From assembly GCF_010365285.1 (NCBI RefSeq), contig NZ_CP048286.1, positions 1,569,001-1,633,000 of the forward strand: 64,000 nt of DNA, in the 5' to 3' direction. The notes under the pieces are model-generated. The model saw only the letters and a program-made list of their open reading frames with translations. It did no database searches and was not told the DNA's origin. The DNA comes from Paenibacillus rhizovicinus (lineage in GTDB: Bacteria; Bacillota; Bacilli; Paenibacillales; Paenibacillaceae). The position numbers and the translations under genes are program-made. Of the stretch, positions 34,370 to 42,790 are shown in pieces; position 1 is the stretch's first letter, and each line of letters starts with the position of its first letter.

Positions 34370-34376
34370 AGCGCGG

Positions 34377-35312
34377 ATGAAAATCCGTCACGTGACGCAA
34401 GGTATTTTCAAAACGATCGACGACGTAGCAACGGCAACGATTCCGCCCGCGGAGGGCTTTTATTGGATCGATGCGGACGTAGACGATCTTAAGGTGCTGC
34501 AGCCGTTATTCTCGCTTCACGAACTGGCAGTGGAAGACTGTCTGAGCGAAGAGGAGCAGCGGCCGAAGATCGAAATTCACGAAGGCCATTATTTCTTAGT
34601 TATCAACAGCATCCGTTTCGACGATGAAGAAATTTTCCTGCGCGCCTTGAATATTTTTCTGGGACGCCATTATATCATTACGGTTACGAAGCAGAAAATC
34701 AACGAGCTGCGCACGCTGAAGCCGATTCTTCTGGAGGATCAGGTCAGCAGGCCGGATGACTTCCTTTACCATCTGGTCGATATCGTCGTGGACAATTACT
34801 TCCTCGTCGGCGACCGAATCGAGGTTCGCATCGAGAGCCTGGAAGAAGCCATTCTCATGCACACGAAGAAATCGCATCTGAACGAGATCATCGGTCTGCG
34901 AAGCGAAATTCTGTGGCTGAAGAAAGTGCTCGGCCCGCAAAAGGAATTGATCGCAACGCTCAACAAGAAGGATCTCAAGCTGATTGACGACCAGCTGCAG
35001 AAGTACTTCAGCGATATCTACGAGAATGCCGTGAAAATCGCCGAGACATTCGATACGTACCGCGATCTGATGGGCAACTTACGAGAGGCGTACCAGTCCA
35101 GCCTAGCGAATCGCGCGAATGAAATCATGCGCGTGTTCACGGCTTTGACAACGATCTTCATGCCTCTGACCTTCATTACCGGCATTTACGGAATGAATTT
35201 CGATTATATTCCCGGTCTTCATATGCACGGCGGTTCCTACGTATTGCTGTCGTTCATGCTGCTGCTGGGATTCGGCATGTTTTTCATTTTCCGCAAGAAG
35301 GAATGGCTCTAA
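34377..35312 (+). CDS. corA: CorA-family magnesium/cobalt transporter
   Basis: 311 aa from ATG 34377, which follows GAGGAGGA by 6 nt; the frame is open further upstream but that sequence is unlike CorA. An N-terminal soluble funnel domain (residues 1-~250, with long helices) is followed by two C-terminal transmembrane helices. The first helix ends in the signature GMN motif (GIYGMNFDYIPGL). It mediates Mg2+ uptake as a pentamer. The 270-nt leader with a small ORF and an anti-Shine-Dalgarno suggests translational control. Confidence 0.94.
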   Translation: MKIRHVTQGIFKTIDDVATATIPPAEGFYWIDADVDDLKVLQPLFSLHELAVEDCLSEEEQRPKIEIHEGHYFLVINSIRFDDEEIFLRALNIFLGRHYIITVTKQKINELRTLKPILLEDQVSRPDDFLYHLVDIVVDNYFLVGDRIEVRIESLEEAILMHTKKSHLNEIIGLRSEILWLKKVLGPQKELIATLNKKDLKLIDDQLQKYFSDIYENAVKIAETFDTYRDLMGNLREAYQSSLANRANEIMRVFTALTTIFMPLTFITGIYGMNFDYIPGLHMHGGSYVLLSFMLLLGFGMFFIFRKKEWL

Positions 35313-35342
35313 CGTTAACGATTACGACTCGCCTAGATATGC

Positions 35343-35382
35343 AAAAGCTCTCCTTGGACGTTCATCCTCGGAGAGCTTTTTT
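35343..35382 (+). terminator. corA terminator
   Basis: AAAAGCTCTCC / GGAGAGCTTTT stem followed by TTA. Confidence 0.9.
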
Positions 35383-35419
35383 ACTTATTCGGATACCTCA
35401 CGCGGCGGCTTACGGCTGG

Positions 35420-36073
35420 CTACAGCTTGCCGATCGGCAGCTTGAACGTCTTCTTCGTCAGCGGATACAGCCACTTCACGCCGCTTGGCGTCAGCGTATC
35501 GGCGATCAAATGGGACAAATACCCCCATAACGCGGTCTGTGCGAGGCCGTCGACGCCTACTTGTTCCTCCAGCCCGTTGCCGATCGCCCACCATGCCGCC
35601 GCCGCCCATACCGTGTGCGTCAAACCGCGATGGTTCAGCCATGGCACCCATGCAACGAAGACGCCTAGACCGATTAACCAGTTCATCCCTTCGGAAAATC
35701 CGCCATAGAGCAGTCCAACTCCGATTAAGCTGACAAGCGCATTGCGAATCATCCCGTTCCCGAGCACCAAGCCGAGCAGCAGCACGGACACGGCTGCAAT
35801 CGCCCACTCCGTGTACAGGACGCCTTTGACCGCGTATGTAATTCCGACCGTCCCGGTCAAAGCGATTCCGCCCCATAGCAGCAGCGCATGAATCATCTTC
35901 GCCGTGCGGTTCAGTTTGCCGCTCAGCATGTTCGTTCCGTCAAGATCGGCGCTGAGCGACGAGAATGCGGCAGCTGCGACGTATAACGCGGCGTGCTGAG
36001 CCGTGAACGGATGGCTGGCGGCTGCCGCAACGCCGATGGCCAAGCCGATGGTTAGATGCGTCGTTCCTTTCAT
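35420..36073 (-). CDS. DUF457/YdjM-type membrane metal-dependent hydrolase
   Basis: 217 aa from ATG 36071-36073, which has GGGG 9 nt upstream; an ATG two codons earlier is too close to it. The protein begins MKGTTHLTIGLAIGVA and has about five hydrophobic segments. Conserved polar residues fit the family: N-terminal His, SSLSADLDGTN, NHRGLTHTVWAA and YLSHLIADTLTPSG (His/Asp pairs). The family is annotated as inner-membrane metal-dependent hydrolase (YdjM/YvsG type); the substrate is unknown. Convergent with corA. Confidence 0.82.
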   Translation of the reverse strand: MKGTTHLTIGLAIGVAAAASHPFTAQHAALYVAAAAFSSLSADLDGTNMLSGKLNRTAKMIHALLLWGGIALTGTVGITYAVKGVLYTEWAIAAVSVLLLGLVLGNGMIRNALVSLIGVGLLYGGFSEGMNWLIGLGVFVAWVPWLNHRGLTHTVWAAAAWWAIGNGLEEQVGVDGLAQTALWGYLSHLIADTLTPSGVKWLYPLTKKTFKLPIGKL

Positions 36074-36133
36074 ATCCATGTTCCCCTTTCTTGTGACTGA
36101 CACCGATGCGTAAACTTCCGGCCGTTCCTATTC

Positions 36134-37408
36134 CTATATGACGGCTTCCCCGGCCAGCGCTTCCCGCCTTCCTTTGTCCACATCCACATAAACCAGAATG
36201 GCAATGCCGATGATAAAGAAAGCCAGCAGCGCCAAAATCCCGTACCGGCTGGAGCCCGTGATCGTGCCGACGACCGAGAATACGAACGGCCCCGCAACGG
36301 ACGCGAACTTGCTCGATAAGCTCAAGAATCCGAAAAACTCCGCCGTTCGCGAAGGCGGCACGAGTGCGGCGTACAGCGATCTAGCCGTCGCTTGGCTTCC
36401 GCCCTGCACGAGCCCGACAAGTGCGGCAAGCGCGTAGAAATGGACGGCGCTCGTCATGAAGAAGCCCAGGATGACGATCAGCATATAGACAAACAGCGAA
36501 CTGTAGATGGATTTCTTAATGCCGATCCGCGAGGCGAACTTGATGAACAGCAGCGTGCTGGGATAGCCGACGAACTGCGTGATCAGCAGCGCGGCGATCA
36601 GATCGTTCGTTTCGATGCCGATCCCGCTTCCGTATATGGTCGCCATGACGATCACCGTATTGATGCCATCGTTGAAGAACCAGAAGGATGCCATATATTT
36701 GAGCAGCTCGGGATAGCGCTTCAAGGTGCCGATCGTACCCTTCACCCGCCGGAATCCATTCTTCAGCGCCGTGCCGAAGCCGGAACTCGTGTCACGCGCC
36801 GTTTCCTTGACATTCCGCATGATAGGCAGCGAGAACACGACCCACCAGATGCCAACCATCGCGAATACCGTCTGCGTTGCCGACGTCTTCGACGAGAAGC
36901 CGAGTTTATCGTAAAACATGATCATAACAAGATTTACGAGCAGCAGCAATCCGCCGCCCAAATAACCCATCGCATACCCTTTGTTGCTGACGGCGTTCAT
37001 CGTCTCCGGCGTGGAAATGCTCGGCAGCAGCGCATCATAGAAGGTATTGGACGCGGCATAACCGATCGTGCCGATAATGACAAGCAGAGAAGCGAACAGC
37101 CAGTCGTTCTCGCCGATGAACGCCATGCCGATCGTGGCCGCGGCGCCGACGATCATGAACCCCGACAGGAAGCGCACCTTGGAACCGGCATAGTCCGCGA
37201 CGGCGCCCAGTATCGGGCATAGCACGGCAACGAAGATCATCGCGATCGTCTGCGTATAGCCCCAATAGTTCTCCGCGGCGTTGCCTGTCAGCCCGCTGCC
37301 GGCGACTTCTTTGTAGAACACGGGCATCACTGCGGCCATAATGGTCGTTACAAATGCGGAGTTGGCCCAGTCATACATGATCCAGCTTCTGACCGCCTTC
37401 GGGTTCAT
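36134..37408 (-). CDS. UMF1-family MFS transporter
   Basis: 424 aa with about 12 transmembrane helices. The N-terminal SWIMYDWANSAFVTTIMAAVMPVFYKE is the signature of the UMF1 (Atg22-like) branch of the major facilitator superfamily, and a second signature (GLVQGGSQATARSLYAALVP) lies in the C-terminal half. Atg22 in yeast exports vacuolar amino acids; bacterial UMF1 substrates are not known. Starts with AAAGGAG 8 nt upstream. It lies 60 bp upstream of the DUF457 gene on the same strand and could be cotranscribed with it. Confidence 0.88.
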   Translation of the reverse strand: MNPKAVRSWIMYDWANSAFVTTIMAAVMPVFYKEVAGSGLTGNAAENYWGYTQTIAMIFVAVLCPILGAVADYAGSKVRFLSGFMIVGAAATIGMAFIGENDWLFASLLVIIGTIGYAASNTFYDALLPSISTPETMNAVSNKGYAMGYLGGGLLLLVNLVMIMFYDKLGFSSKTSATQTVFAMVGIWWVVFSLPIMRNVKETARDTSSGFGTALKNGFRRVKGTIGTLKRYPELLKYMASFWFFNDGINTVIVMATIYGSGIGIETNDLIAALLITQFVGYPSTLLFIKFASRIGIKKSIYSSLFVYMLIVILGFFMTSAVHFYALAALVGLVQGGSQATARSLYAALVPPSRTAEFFGFLSLSSKFASVAGPFVFSVVGTITGSSRYGILALLAFFIIGIAILVYVDVDKGRREALAGEAVI

Positions 37409-37600
37409 ACGAATCGCTCCTTTATGGCGCTATGGCTCATTGATCTTCCACAACCATTCGACAACCTCCGAACGAATCCTTCTGTTCGAATTGTGAAGAT
37501 ACGTCCATATCCGAATTCGTTCGCTTTACTGTCACCCAGCTATTCATTTATAATAAGAAAGGATTGTGATAAAAATATTTAATAGAATGGGAGGGATTCC

Positions 37601-38503
37601 GTGAATATAAACCAGCTTGAAACATTATTAACGATCTCTCGGACGATGAGTTTTCGCAAAGCGGGAGAATTGCTGAATTTGACTCAGCCCGCCGTATCCG
37701 CTCAAATCAAAAGCCTTGAGGACGAGTTTAAGACGGTGCTCATCGATCGGAATCAGCCCGTAACGCTGACGGACCGCGGACAAGTTTTCCTGGATCATGC
37801 TGCGCGCATCCTTGCCATCGTGGAAGAATTGAAGCAGAAGCTGTCCGATTTGAATCAAACGCCGCAGGGACATATCGTGCTCGGCACCACCTCCTCCATC
37901 GCCATTCAGATTTTGCCGCGCGTGCTGTCTTATTTCCAAAATCAATTTCCGCTCATCAAAACGACCATTCACTCCATGCCTTCAACCGGCGTGATGGCCA
38001 GCGTCGAGAACGGGACTGTCGATATCGGCATCACTTATTTGAACGAGAAGAATCCGAACGTGGAGACGTCGATTCTGTATTACGATACGTACGAGCTCGT
38101 CGTAGCGCCTGAACATCCGATGAGCCACTTGAAGCATACGACTGTCGAATCGTTGAAGGACATACCCATGATTATGCTCTCGCCCGATACGTTAGGACGA
38201 CGGTTTCTGGACCAAATCTTCCGCAGATTCAATTTGCAGCCCAACATCGTCATGGAGCTGTCGAGCAGCGAAGAAGTGAAACGCATGGTGGAAATCAATC
38301 TCGGCGCCGCCGTCGTCTCCAAGCTGTCCATCGCCAACGAGGTTCGACTCGGCACGCTGAAGCGCATTAAAGTCAACGAATTGGATATGAGCCATCCCGT
38401 CGGCCTCGTGTACAAATCCGGCAGGTATATCAATTCCGCGATGCAGCAGTTTCTGAGCGATTTGAAAGGCATGCCAGAGGATCAATTCATTAGCAGCGAA
38501 TAG
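37601..38503 (+). CDS. LysR-family transcriptional regulator
   Basis: 300 aa from GTG 37601 (GGGAGGGA upstream). The N-terminal winged helix-turn-helix (SFRKAGELLNLTQPAVSAQIKSLEDEFKTVLIDR) is followed by a substrate-binding domain of two Rossmann-like lobes (about 90-290). It resembles CysL/YwfK- and CbbR-like members. It is divergent from the UMF1 transporter and 11 bp upstream of the PHP phosphatase, so it may regulate either. Confidence 0.92.
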   Translation: MNINQLETLLTISRTMSFRKAGELLNLTQPAVSAQIKSLEDEFKTVLIDRNQPVTLTDRGQVFLDHAARILAIVEELKQKLSDLNQTPQGHIVLGTTSSIAIQILPRVLSYFQNQFPLIKTTIHSMPSTGVMASVENGTVDIGITYLNEKNPNVETSILYYDTYELVVAPEHPMSHLKHTTVESLKDIPMIMLSPDTLGRRFLDQIFRRFNLQPNIVMELSSSEEVKRMVEINLGAAVVSKLSIANEVRLGTLKRIKVNELDMSHPVGLVYKSGRYINSAMQQFLSDLKGMPEDQFISSE

Positions 38504-38514
38504 GAGGAGAAGCG

Positions 38515-39324
38515 ATGAAATTCGACTTACATACGCATCATTTCCGTTGCGGACACGCGGATGCTACGATCGAGGATTACATCCAAGCCGCCATCGAAGC
38601 CGGTCTGGACGTGATCGGAATTTCGGATCATTCGCCTTATTTCTTCAGCGATCAGGATCGTTTGAATCCTGGCATCGCGATGGCTAAGAGCGAATTCGTT
38701 AACTATATCGACGAGGTGCTGCGGCTGAAAGCCAAATACGAAGGCCGAATTGACGTGCTGCTTGGCGTCGAGTCGGATTTTTTCCCCGAGCATGCCGGCC
38801 TGTATCGCGACATCTACGCCAAGTATCCGTTCGACTACATTATCGGCTCGGTGCATCAATCGCGCGGCGTCAGTATCTTCAACCGCAACCGCTGGAAGGG
38901 CATGTCGGACGAGCGCAAACAAGACGAGAAGCGCCACTACTATAAGCTGATCGGCGAGTCCGCCCGAAGCGGCATGTTCCAAGTGCTTGGACATATCGAC
39001 GCGATGAAAGGCTATTTCCCCGCGTTCTCGGATATCCAAGCGGACGACGCCATTGACGAAGCGCTGAAACTGATCGCGCAGAGTAACGTTTCCATCGAGA
39101 TCAATACTTCCGGCTCGACGAAGGATGTCGGCGGCTGGTATCCGTCCGACGCGATCTTGGAACGAGCCCTCCATTTCGGTGTTTCCGTTACGTTCGGCTC
39201 CGACGCGCATAAGCCGAGCCGCGTTGGCGAAGATTGGGACCGCGTTGCGAGACGGTTGAAGGAAATCGGCTTTAAGAAGTGGGTGTACTACAAGCAAAAA
39301 CAGCCTGTGATCGTGCCGCTATAA
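38515..39324 (+). CDS. hisK: PHP-domain histidinol-phosphatase family protein
   Basis: 269 aa PHP phosphoesterase. Metal ligands are visible: HTH in KFDLHTHH, GISDHSPYF, GVESDFF, GSVHQS, LGHID and GSDAHKP. The length and motifs match HisK-type histidinol-phosphatase, the Firmicute enzyme that makes histidinol. It follows the LysR gene by 11 bp with AGGAGGAG as ribosome-binding site. It is not near a his operon, so another phosphatase substrate is possible. Confidence 0.85.
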   Translation: MKFDLHTHHFRCGHADATIEDYIQAAIEAGLDVIGISDHSPYFFSDQDRLNPGIAMAKSEFVNYIDEVLRLKAKYEGRIDVLLGVESDFFPEHAGLYRDIYAKYPFDYIIGSVHQSRGVSIFNRNRWKGMSDERKQDEKRHYYKLIGESARSGMFQVLGHIDAMKGYFPAFSDIQADDAIDEALKLIAQSNVSIEINTSGSTKDVGGWYPSDAILERALHFGVSVTFGSDAHKPSRVGEDWDRVARRLKEIGFKKWVYYKQKQPVIVPL

Positions 39325-39380
39325 AGTCATTGTTGTGCAGGCATTGTTGCAGATGAGGGCGAACAACCGGGTAAAAAAAA

Positions 39381-39404
39381 GCGGACCTGCACACCGCAGG
39401 TCCG
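39381..39404 (-). terminator. hairpin with its U-tract on the minus strand
   Basis: CGGACCTGC / GCAGGTCCG. The T-run that makes an intrinsic terminator is on the minus strand (CGCTTTTTTTT), although both flanking genes are on the plus strand. Confidence 0.6.
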
Positions 39405-39532
39405 TACAAAATATATAATCAAAAGGGGGTCTTGGTCAGTATCATACCCCACGAATGTAATGGAACGATAACAGGAATATTGCAGTTGTATGACAAATTC
39501 GATGCGTGCCCGGATAGAAAGGTGAAATCAAC

Positions 39533-40456
39533 ATGTGGTTTGCAGCTGCCGTCAGCAGCGCATTGCTCTTCGGGCTTGCGGGCTGGTGGATGAAGGTGTC
39601 CCAGATGCAGGGCGGTTCCTCCGTCTTTCTGTTTCTGGGACTTTATTTTTCCGGCGCGGCCGGATTTGCCGCGAACGGCGTGATCGAAGGCACGCTCGGA
39701 GCCGCGATGTTGGACCCGCGGGTTTGGGCGGCTGGCGTGCTCATCGGTGCCGGTTCCGCCATCGGCAACGCGCTGTTCATGAAGGCAATCGCTTGCGGTC
39801 CTGCCAGCCTGACCTCGCCTCTGACGAATATGAACATCATATTGGTCATCGGACTCGGTACCTTCGTCTATGATGAGCCGCTGACTGCATTCGAGCTGTC
39901 CGGCGTCCTCCTGCTGCTCGCCGCCGTCGTCCTCATTTCGATCAAACGCGGCGGACAGCGCACCCGCATACAACCCAAATGGAATCTCTACGTCGGACTC
40001 AGCATCCTGCTGTTCGCGGTCCGTAACGGCGGGTTGAAAGTAACAGATGCCATCGGCTTGAACGGCACGCCGGTCTTATTCGCCGCTTACCTGCTTTCGT
40101 TCATCGGTTTTGCCTGGATTGCGGTTCGCAATCGCTCGCTCGTGCAGCCGCTTGGCAAGATATCGCAAGCTGCCGCTGCCTCCGCCACCGACGATGGAAT
40201 GATGACGCGCCTTCGCAGAGCCCCTTCCGTAGGTCTGAAATGGGGACTTGTCGCCGGGCTGTTCTCCTATGCCGGACTGCAGTTGTATGCCGTCGCCTTG
40301 CAAACCGGACAGGCTAATATCGCCGGTCCGATCTTTGCCGCCAACAGCCTTGTCGTCGCCGCAGGTTCCATTGCCTTATATCGCGAACGCTTGACCGCGC
40401 TCCAATGGTCGGCTTTCGTCTTAATGTTTGCCGGTTTGATTCTGATTCGAATGTGA
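39533..40456 (+). CDS. EamA/DMT-family permease
   Basis: 307 aa with about ten transmembrane helices arranged as two EamA-like five-helix halves (LWWMKVSQ...GSAIGNALFMKAIACGPASLTSPLTNMNIILVIG and the matching GLFSYAGLQLYAVALQTGQANIAGPIFAANSLVV). This is a drug/metabolite transporter superfamily protein; the substrate is unknown. Starts with GAAAGGTG upstream. Its last 36 bp overlap the end of the convergent DUF695 gene. Confidence 0.88.
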   Translation: MWFAAAVSSALLFGLAGWWMKVSQMQGGSSVFLFLGLYFSGAAGFAANGVIEGTLGAAMLDPRVWAAGVLIGAGSAIGNALFMKAIACGPASLTSPLTNMNIILVIGLGTFVYDEPLTAFELSGVLLLLAAVVLISIKRGGQRTRIQPKWNLYVGLSILLFAVRNGGLKVTDAIGLNGTPVLFAAYLLSFIGFAWIAVRNRSLVQPLGKISQAAAASATDDGMMTRLRRAPSVGLKWGLVAGLFSYAGLQLYAVALQTGQANIAGPIFAANSLVVAAGSIALYRERLTALQWSAFVLMFAGLILIRM

Positions 40457-41290
40457 ATGGCCGCCGCGAGCGAAAACCTTGCGCAGCGTAGAATGCGCCA
40501 TTTCCTTGCGGCGTCTCATATAGCGGCGGAACCGATTGGCGGTCGACAACCGCATCGTAGCTCCCCAGCCGTCGTACCGGCCCATCTTGCCGTCGAGCAG
40601 CCGGTGAAGGTCGCGTACGCGGGCATTGACCGTCTCCAGCCGAACGTCCTCGTACTTGCTAATCACGAGCGGATAAGGGAAGTCGTCCTCCGGCTTGCTC
40701 TCCTTGTCCTTCTCGATCACATATCCCTCGCTCTGAAGCAGTTCCTCCATTGCGAGCCGTTCATCATCCTCCCGAAACAACAGCCAATGATACACGTTTC
40801 TTGGCTCCGAGATCTTATCGCCTTTATGAATGAGTGCGTAGATCATTTGCGCGTTATGGACATATAGCTCTTCAAGCGGACTAGGCAGCAAAAAACGATA
40901 AAACTCCCATTCCGGATCGGGCTTGATATAAGACTGCGCGCGGTGCTGCCAATGCTCGTCCAGCCACTCGCGAAGCGCTGCGCCGTCGATCCGCCCTTCT
41001 TTCGCGTAATAATAAAATTCCAACCGCGTCGCCGCATTGATCCGTCCAACGTAGATCGCTTCCGAAGTCGCGTTCAGCCAGTGCTCCAGCTTCGATTCAA
41101 GCTCTTCCAGCTGCAAAATAAACTGTCGATTGTTGCGGCTGCTCTCGCGAACCGGATACAAATTCACCGTAACGGACATCAGATCTTTATATTCCTCCAA
41201 AGGCGACGTCGCCTTATAGCCGATATTAACGAGAACGCGCATCTGTTCACTGCCCGTGCGCCGTTCATAGAAACCCCAATTGTCTGTCAT
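40421..41290 (-). CDS. DUF695 and RraB-like domain protein
   Basis: 289 aa from ATG 41288-41290; GAGGTG lies only 4 nt upstream, so the start is uncertain (an ATG 6 codons earlier has no site). Residues ~1-130 look like DUF695 (NWGFYERRTGSEQMRVLVNIGYK, EYKDLMSVTVNLYP). Residues ~160-245 resemble the RraB/DUF1260 fold (YHWLLFREDDERLAMEELLQSEGYVIE). RraB regulates RNase E in gamma-proteobacteria; that role is not established in Firmicutes. The C-terminus is very basic and His-rich. It overlaps the permease by 36 bp at the 3' end. Confidence 0.75.
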   Translation of the reverse strand: MTDNWGFYERRTGSEQMRVLVNIGYKATSPLEEYKDLMSVTVNLYPVRESSRNNRQFILQLEELESKLEHWLNATSEAIYVGRINAATRLEFYYYAKEGRIDGAALREWLDEHWQHRAQSYIKPDPEWEFYRFLLPSPLEELYVHNAQMIYALIHKGDKISEPRNVYHWLLFREDDERLAMEELLQSEGYVIEKDKESKPEDDFPYPLVISKYEDVRLETVNARVRDLHRLLDGKMGRYDGWGATMRLSTANRFRRYMRRRKEMAHSTLRKVFARGGHSHSNQNQTGKH

Positions 41291-41534
41291 TGCACACCTC
41301 GATACCATGTATGTCTCATTATTATAACAGGCAAAATTCGACCACGTACTAGAAAATATTTCGGCTCCGATTATGAAAGTGATGAGCCTATTTCCATATT
41401 ATGACTATTAAACACAGACTTACTTTACTATAGTTGATACAAAATGAAAAGTATTCTGCCGCGCAAGCCGAATATCCATTCCATTTACAAATCGTCCTGT
41501 GTTACAATAGAACTAGCGAAAGAGGGGTGATAAC

Positions 41535-41843
41535 GTGGATTATTCCAAAATGTGCCCGAAGTACGAATGTGCGACTGAGCTTCTTGGAAAGAAATGGACG
41601 GGGTTGATTATACGCGTTCTTTTGGGTGGACCGAAGCGGTTCAAGGAAATCAAGGAACAGATTCCGGAGATGAGCGACAAAATGCTGACCGACCGGATGA
41701 AGGAACTGGAACATTGCGAAATCATTAGACGAAACGTCTATCCGGAGATGCCTGTTCGGATTGAATATGAACTGACCCAAAAAGGGCAAGGACTCGAACC
41801 CGTTATCCAATCCATTCAAGATTGGGGCGAAAATTGGTGCTAA
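41535..41843 (+). CDS. HxlR-family transcriptional regulator
   Basis: 102 aa from GTG 41535 with AGAGGGGTGA upstream. A compact winged helix with a single N-terminal cysteine (MCPKYECATELLGKKWTGLIIRVLLGGPKRFKEIKEQIPEMSDKMLTDRMKELE). Several HxlR proteins (YodB, HypR) sense quinones, diamide or disulfide stress through a conserved N-terminal cysteine; Cys7 and Cys12 here are candidates. No obvious target gene adjoins; the hairpin chain follows. Confidence 0.9.
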   Translation: MDYSKMCPKYECATELLGKKWTGLIIRVLLGGPKRFKEIKEQIPEMSDKMLTDRMKELEHCEIIRRNVYPEMPVRIEYELTQKGQGLEPVIQSIQDWGENWC

Positions 41844-41868
41844 GCCGCCGATAGCATGGCGGCTTTTG
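41843..41868 (+). terminator. hxlR terminator
   Basis: AGCCGCC / GGCGGCT with TTTTGCTTT. Confidence 0.85.
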
Positions 41869-41882
41869 CTTTCATAGCAAGG

Positions 41883-41920
41883 AAAGGGCTGTTCCCGATT
41901 GTCGGGAACAGCCCTTTTGT
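41883..41920. terminator. perfect hairpin, second terminator
   Basis: AAGGGCTGTTCCCGA / TCGGGAACAGCCCTT (15 bp, 3-nt loop) then TTGTGTTG. It opens the hairpin chain. Confidence 0.75.
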
Positions 41921-41957
41921 GTTGTTCAGGCGCAGCGCCTGGACGTCTTAGCGGCTG

Positions 41958-41991
41958 CGCGCTCCAAGTCCATATATGGACTTGGAGCGCG
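41958..41991. repeat. 34-bp perfect palindrome
   Basis: Arms CGCGCTCCAAGTCCATA / TATGGACTTGGAGCGCG with no spacer; flanking GGCTG/CAGCC extends the potential cruciform. Confidence 0.95.
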
Positions 41992-42055
41992 TCGACAGCC
42001 TACTGGCTGATGAGCAGGCTGACCCGCCGCAGATGCCGGCCTGCGGCGTTGGCAA

Positions 42056-42185
42056 TGTACTGCACCCGGTGCAGTACATGCTTGGGTTTTGCTGCTTTGA
42101 AAGCAATGTACTGTACGTGGTACAGTACATGCTCGGGTTTTGCTGTTTTGAAGGTAATGTAGTGTACTGCACGGGGCGCAGTACA
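42056..42185. repeat. three ~51-56-bp direct repeats each with a 23-nt hairpin
   Basis: Hairpins at 42056-42078, 42107-42129 and 42163-42185. Arms are TGTACTGCA/TGCAGTACA, TGTACTGTAC/GTACAGTACA and TGTACTGC/GCAGTACA; the first two differ by compensatory changes. Between them is CATGCTCGGGTTTTGCTG-like spacer sequence. Confidence 0.85.
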
Positions 42186-42567
42186 TGCTCGGGTTTTAGC
42201 TGAGGTCGGAAGATCAGCTTCGGTTCGGCTGGCGGCAAAGCCGCAATGATTGCTTCAGTTTGTGAGCGAAGCTACAAAGCTGACTGGCGCCCGGGACACT
42301 GAAGCAGAGCTCCCAAAAGATCTGCTACGCAGGTTTTGCCAATGAGAGCTCCATAGTCGCTCCCATTCGCAAAACCTGAACCCCCTACAAGCGAAGGTTT
42401 GATAAACCTGCGACCTTGCCGCGGGCAAGCGCAAAAAAACAGGCACCGCGAATCCGCCGCTCCCGCGAGGGAGCCACTTACAAATCGCGAAGCCTGTTTT
42501 GCCCCTCCCTATCTCCCCTAACCGCGAAGGTTTGATAAACCCGCGATCCAGGCGCGGGCAAACGCAA

Positions 42568-42733
42568 AAAACAGGCACCGCGGAGCCGCGGCGAACCAGG
42601 GCGGCGGCACGGAGCACAGATTTTACGAAGTAGAGCGACTTTGGTGCGGAGCACCACGGGAGCGCTGATCGTAAAATCTGTACGGAGTGCCGCTCCCGCC
42701 GGGGAGCCGCATCGCTTCGCGCAAGCCTGTTTT
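42568..42733. repeat. large multi-stem hairpin, copy B
   Basis: Nested stems: AAAACAGGC (42568-42576)/GCCTGTTTT (42725-42733); GCGGCAC (42604)/GTGCCGC (42687); ACAGATTTTACGA (42616-42628)/TCGTAAAATCTGT (42669-42681); apex GGTGC-GGA-GCACC (42643-42655). Confidence 0.85.
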
Positions 42734-42790
42734 GCCCCTCCCCGATTCCCCGCGAAGGTTTAATAAAGCCGAGACCTTGGCGGGCAAAAG

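Larger units (their letters stand above)
41926..42390. repeat. hairpin chain, segment 1 (short hairpins)
   Basis: Successive, nearly abutting hairpins: CAGGCGC/GCGCCTG (41927-41941); a 34-bp perfect palindrome (41958-41991); GCCGCAG/CTGCGGC (42026-42047); three related hairpins at 42056, 42107 and 42163; AGCTGA/TCAGCT (42198-42219); GCGGC/GCCGC (42232-42244); AGCAGA/TCTGCT (42303-42326); CAGGTTTTGC/GCAAAACCTG (42330-42378). No credible protein is encoded. Confidence 0.75.

Noticed and set aside
34194..34376. 61-residue N-terminal extension of CorA
   Set aside because: The frame is open but lacks a ribosome-binding site and CorA similarity; the ATG at 34377 has a strong site.
34103..34376. 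M-box (ykoK) Mg2+ riboswitch ahead of corA
   Set aside because: The conserved M-box blocks could not be recognised; a different type of leader is proposed instead.
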